A stretch of DNA of 7,132 nucleotides from Bacteroidales bacterium (lineage in GTDB: Bacteria > Bacteroidota > Bacteroidia > Bacteroidales > Tenuifilaceae): the NCBI GenBank assembly GCA_008933525.1, contig WBUV01000162.1:1-7132 (forward strand). Direction: 5' to 3'. The position numbers were made by a program, and so were the translations under genes. Within the stretch, counting starts at the first letter, position 1; every line of letters begins with the position of its first letter. The notes under the pieces were generated by a model. The model was not told where the DNA came from. It searched no databases and was given only the letters and a program-made list of their open reading frames with translations. Of this stretch, positions 5,788 to 7,132 are shown piece after piece.

Positions 5788-6438
5788 ATGCTTAGTAGAC
5801 TTTTAACTTTATTGCTTTTACAGTTTCTTTTCACTATAAGTATTAATGCTCAAGATAAACGCGATATTGGATTGCAACTTGGCGGCACATATTACTATGG
5901 CGATTTCAACGAGAGAACACCTCTTTACAAACCCTCATTTAGTCTTGGTGTAATTTTCAGGTATAATATTAACAACTATTACTCGTTAAGGGGATCGGCT
6001 ATTTATGGTAAAGTAGCGGGATCCTATAATTCTAGTTCCTATCTGCCAAACTTAACCACCTCACAATCGTTCAGCAAAACTCTCCTTGGATTTGAGGTAA
6101 TGGGTGAGTTCAACTTTTTAAATTTTAATCCGACCAACGAACGCAAAGGAAAATTTTCTCCTTTTGTAAATCTTGGTATTGGAATTTCTCAAATTGGAGG
6201 AGGATTCTTTGCAAACATTCCTTTTAGTATTGGAATGAAATATACACCCGGTCAAAGGCATACAGTATCAATCGAATGGCGATTCCACAAAACCTTTACC
6301 GATAAAATTGATGAATATTCAGCCCCTGTCGACAATCGAAAAGTGTTTATTCACAATAACGATTGGGTATCGTTTGCAGGAGTTATTTACACTTATCGCC
6401 TTTTCAACAATAACAACATTTGTCCTGTTTACAAATAG
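5788..6438 (+). CDS. porG: PorG-like outer-membrane beta-barrel protein (DUF6089 family)
   Basis: A 216-residue exported protein with a signal peptide (hydrophobic core to about residue 17, probable cut after INA, mature start QDKRD). It then shows the DUF6089 pattern: IGLQLGGTYYYGDFNERTP with a following PSFSLGVIFRYNIN strand, FEVMGEFNFLNF in the middle, and EWRFHKTFTDKIDEYS near the C-terminus, very like the conserved RKTFTDYIDD segment of that family. PorG of Porphyromonas gingivalis is a DUF6089-type barrel that works with the PorK/PorN ring of the type IX secretion system, and I recall it being encoded just upstream of uppS and bamA, as this gene is. The start is the only reasonable ATG, 14 bases after the preceding barrel gene; uppS follows 6 bases after the stop. 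The family call is good. Involvement in type IX secretion is inferred from family and position, since no other secretion gene lies in the window. Confidence 0.68.
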   Translation: MLSRLLTLLLLQFLFTISINAQDKRDIGLQLGGTYYYGDFNERTPLYKPSFSLGVIFRYNINNYYSLRGSAIYGKVAGSYNSSSYLPNLTTSQSFSKTLLGFEVMGEFNFLNFNPTNERKGKFSPFVNLGIGISQIGGGFFANIPFSIGMKYTPGQRHTVSIEWRFHKTFTDKIDEYSAPVDNRKVFIHNNDWVSFAGVIYTYRLFNNNNICPVYK

Positions 6439-6444
6439 AGAACT

Positions 6445-7132
6445 ATGGCATTGATTGATGAAATAAATAAGGAAAAAGTTCCATTACATGTTGCAATAAT
6501 AATGGATGGGAATGGGCGTTGGGCTAAACAACGTGGAAATCAGCGAATTTTCGGCCATCAAAATGGAGTGAGCGCTGTAAGAGCCGCAACTGAAGCTGCT
6601 GCCGAAATTGGAGTGCAATACCTCACATTATACGCCTTCTCCTCCGAGAACTGGAGCCGACCAAAATCTGAGGTGGATGCACTAATGGGTCTATTAGTTG
6701 AAACAATAAATTCCGAAATAGACACTCTACTCAAAAATGATATACGCCTACTAACAATTGGCGATATTGGATCATTACCTACAAAGGTTCAAGAAAAACT
6801 ACGCGACGGAATCAACAAAACATCACATTGCAAAAGACTTACAACCATTTTAGCACTTAGCTATGGATCGAGAATTGAAATTATTGATGCTACTAAAAAA
6901 ATCATAGCTGACGTAAGCAATGGTACCATTAAGCCGGATGACTTAAGCCCTGAACTTTTCTCAAATTACCTTAATACCGCCAACATTCCAGATCCTGCTC
7001 TAATGATTAGAACAAGCGGAGAGATTCGACTAAGCAACTTTTTGCTTTGGCAACTTGCCTATGCAGAGCTATACTTTACGCCAGTGCTATGGCCCGATTT
7101 CAGCAAGGATGAGTTTTTTAAAGCAATAATCG
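6445..7132 (+). CDS. uppS: undecaprenyl diphosphate synthase (isoprenyl transferase), 3' end cut by window
   Basis: Cis-prenyltransferase that adds isopentenyl units to farnesyl diphosphate to make C55 undecaprenyl diphosphate, the lipid carrier for peptidoglycan and surface polysaccharide, at the inner face of the cytoplasmic membrane. I translated 229 uninterrupted codons by hand. The motifs run in family order: IIMDGNGRWAKQRG (18-31) with catalytic Asp21, then GHQNG, then LYAFSSENWSRP, and near the end IRTSGEIRLSNFLLWQ followed by AELYFTPVLWPDF. The last block contains the diphosphate-binding arginines and serine and the Mg-binding glutamate. Family members are about 240-250 residues, so only some 10-20 codons are missing on the right. 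It lies 6 bases after the porG-like gene with no promoter between, so it is most likely co-transcribed with the two barrel genes. The assignment is very secure. Confidence 0.96.
   Translation, partial: MALIDEINKEKVPLHVAIIMDGNGRWAKQRGNQRIFGHQNGVSAVRAATEAAAEIGVQYLTLYAFSSENWSRPKSEVDALMGLLVETINSEIDTLLKNDIRLLTIGDIGSLPTKVQEKLRDGINKTSHCKRLTTILALSYGSRIEIIDATKKIIADVSNGTIKPDDLSPELFSNYLNTANIPDPALMIRTSGEIRLSNFLLWQLAYAELYFTPVLWPDFSKDEFFKAII

Noticed and set aside
1..7132. Defence island, mobile element, CRISPR or other accessory system
   Set aside because: Every gene is a recognisable housekeeping or envelope gene in a tight, conserved-looking layout; no transposase, integrase, direct-repeat array or compositionally odd block was seen.

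Overview
The window is chromosomal DNA from a member of the Bacteroidota, most likely order Bacteroidales or a close relative. Three things support this. Five exact matches to the Bacteroidota housekeeping -7 promoter motif TAnnTTTG sit in front of genes. The genes lack purine-rich Shine-Dalgarno sequences. The gene order (pdxJ and an alpha/beta hydrolase facing away from CBS protein, nadK, outer-membrane barrels and uppS) is one I recall as typical of this phylum. Gene density is very high: the longest non-coding stretch is about 106 bases, and I see no IS element, phage gene, CRISPR array, tRNA or rRNA.

Layout. (1) 1-356, minus: 5' part of a type I mannose-6-phosphate isomerase gene, cut by the window edge. 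(2) 357-462: divergent intergenic region holding a perfect 16-bp palindrome made of two back-to-back -7 elements. (3) 463-1807, plus: uridine kinase, then a DEDDy 3'-5' exonuclease one base later. (4) 1804-3323, minus: pdxJ followed by an alpha/beta hydrolase, joined by a TAATG stop/start overlap. The hydrolase converges on the exonuclease, and their stop codons share TTAA. (5) 3324-3382: a second divergent region, again with two facing -7 elements in a near-palindrome. (6) 3383-4940, plus: CBS-ACT protein and NAD kinase. (7) 5027-7132, plus, with its own promoter: two small outer-membrane beta-barrel proteins (the second PorG/DUF6089-like), then uppS, cut by the right edge.

How the genes fit together. 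These are mostly core housekeeping functions: hexose-phosphate interconversion, pyrimidine salvage, vitamin B6 and NADP synthesis, and the undecaprenyl carrier for cell-wall and surface-glycan assembly. The barrel proteins beside uppS point to the outer-membrane biogenesis / type IX secretion neighbourhood. In relatives I recall bamA and skp/ompH-like genes following uppS, but that lies outside the window.

I did not find a clearly new multi-gene system. The most interesting signals are regulatory and residue-level: two independent mirror-symmetric divergent promoters, a Cys in place of the usual base-reading His in uridine kinase, tandem barrel proteins in front of uppS, and a five-codon mini-ORF bridging the CBS and nadK genes.
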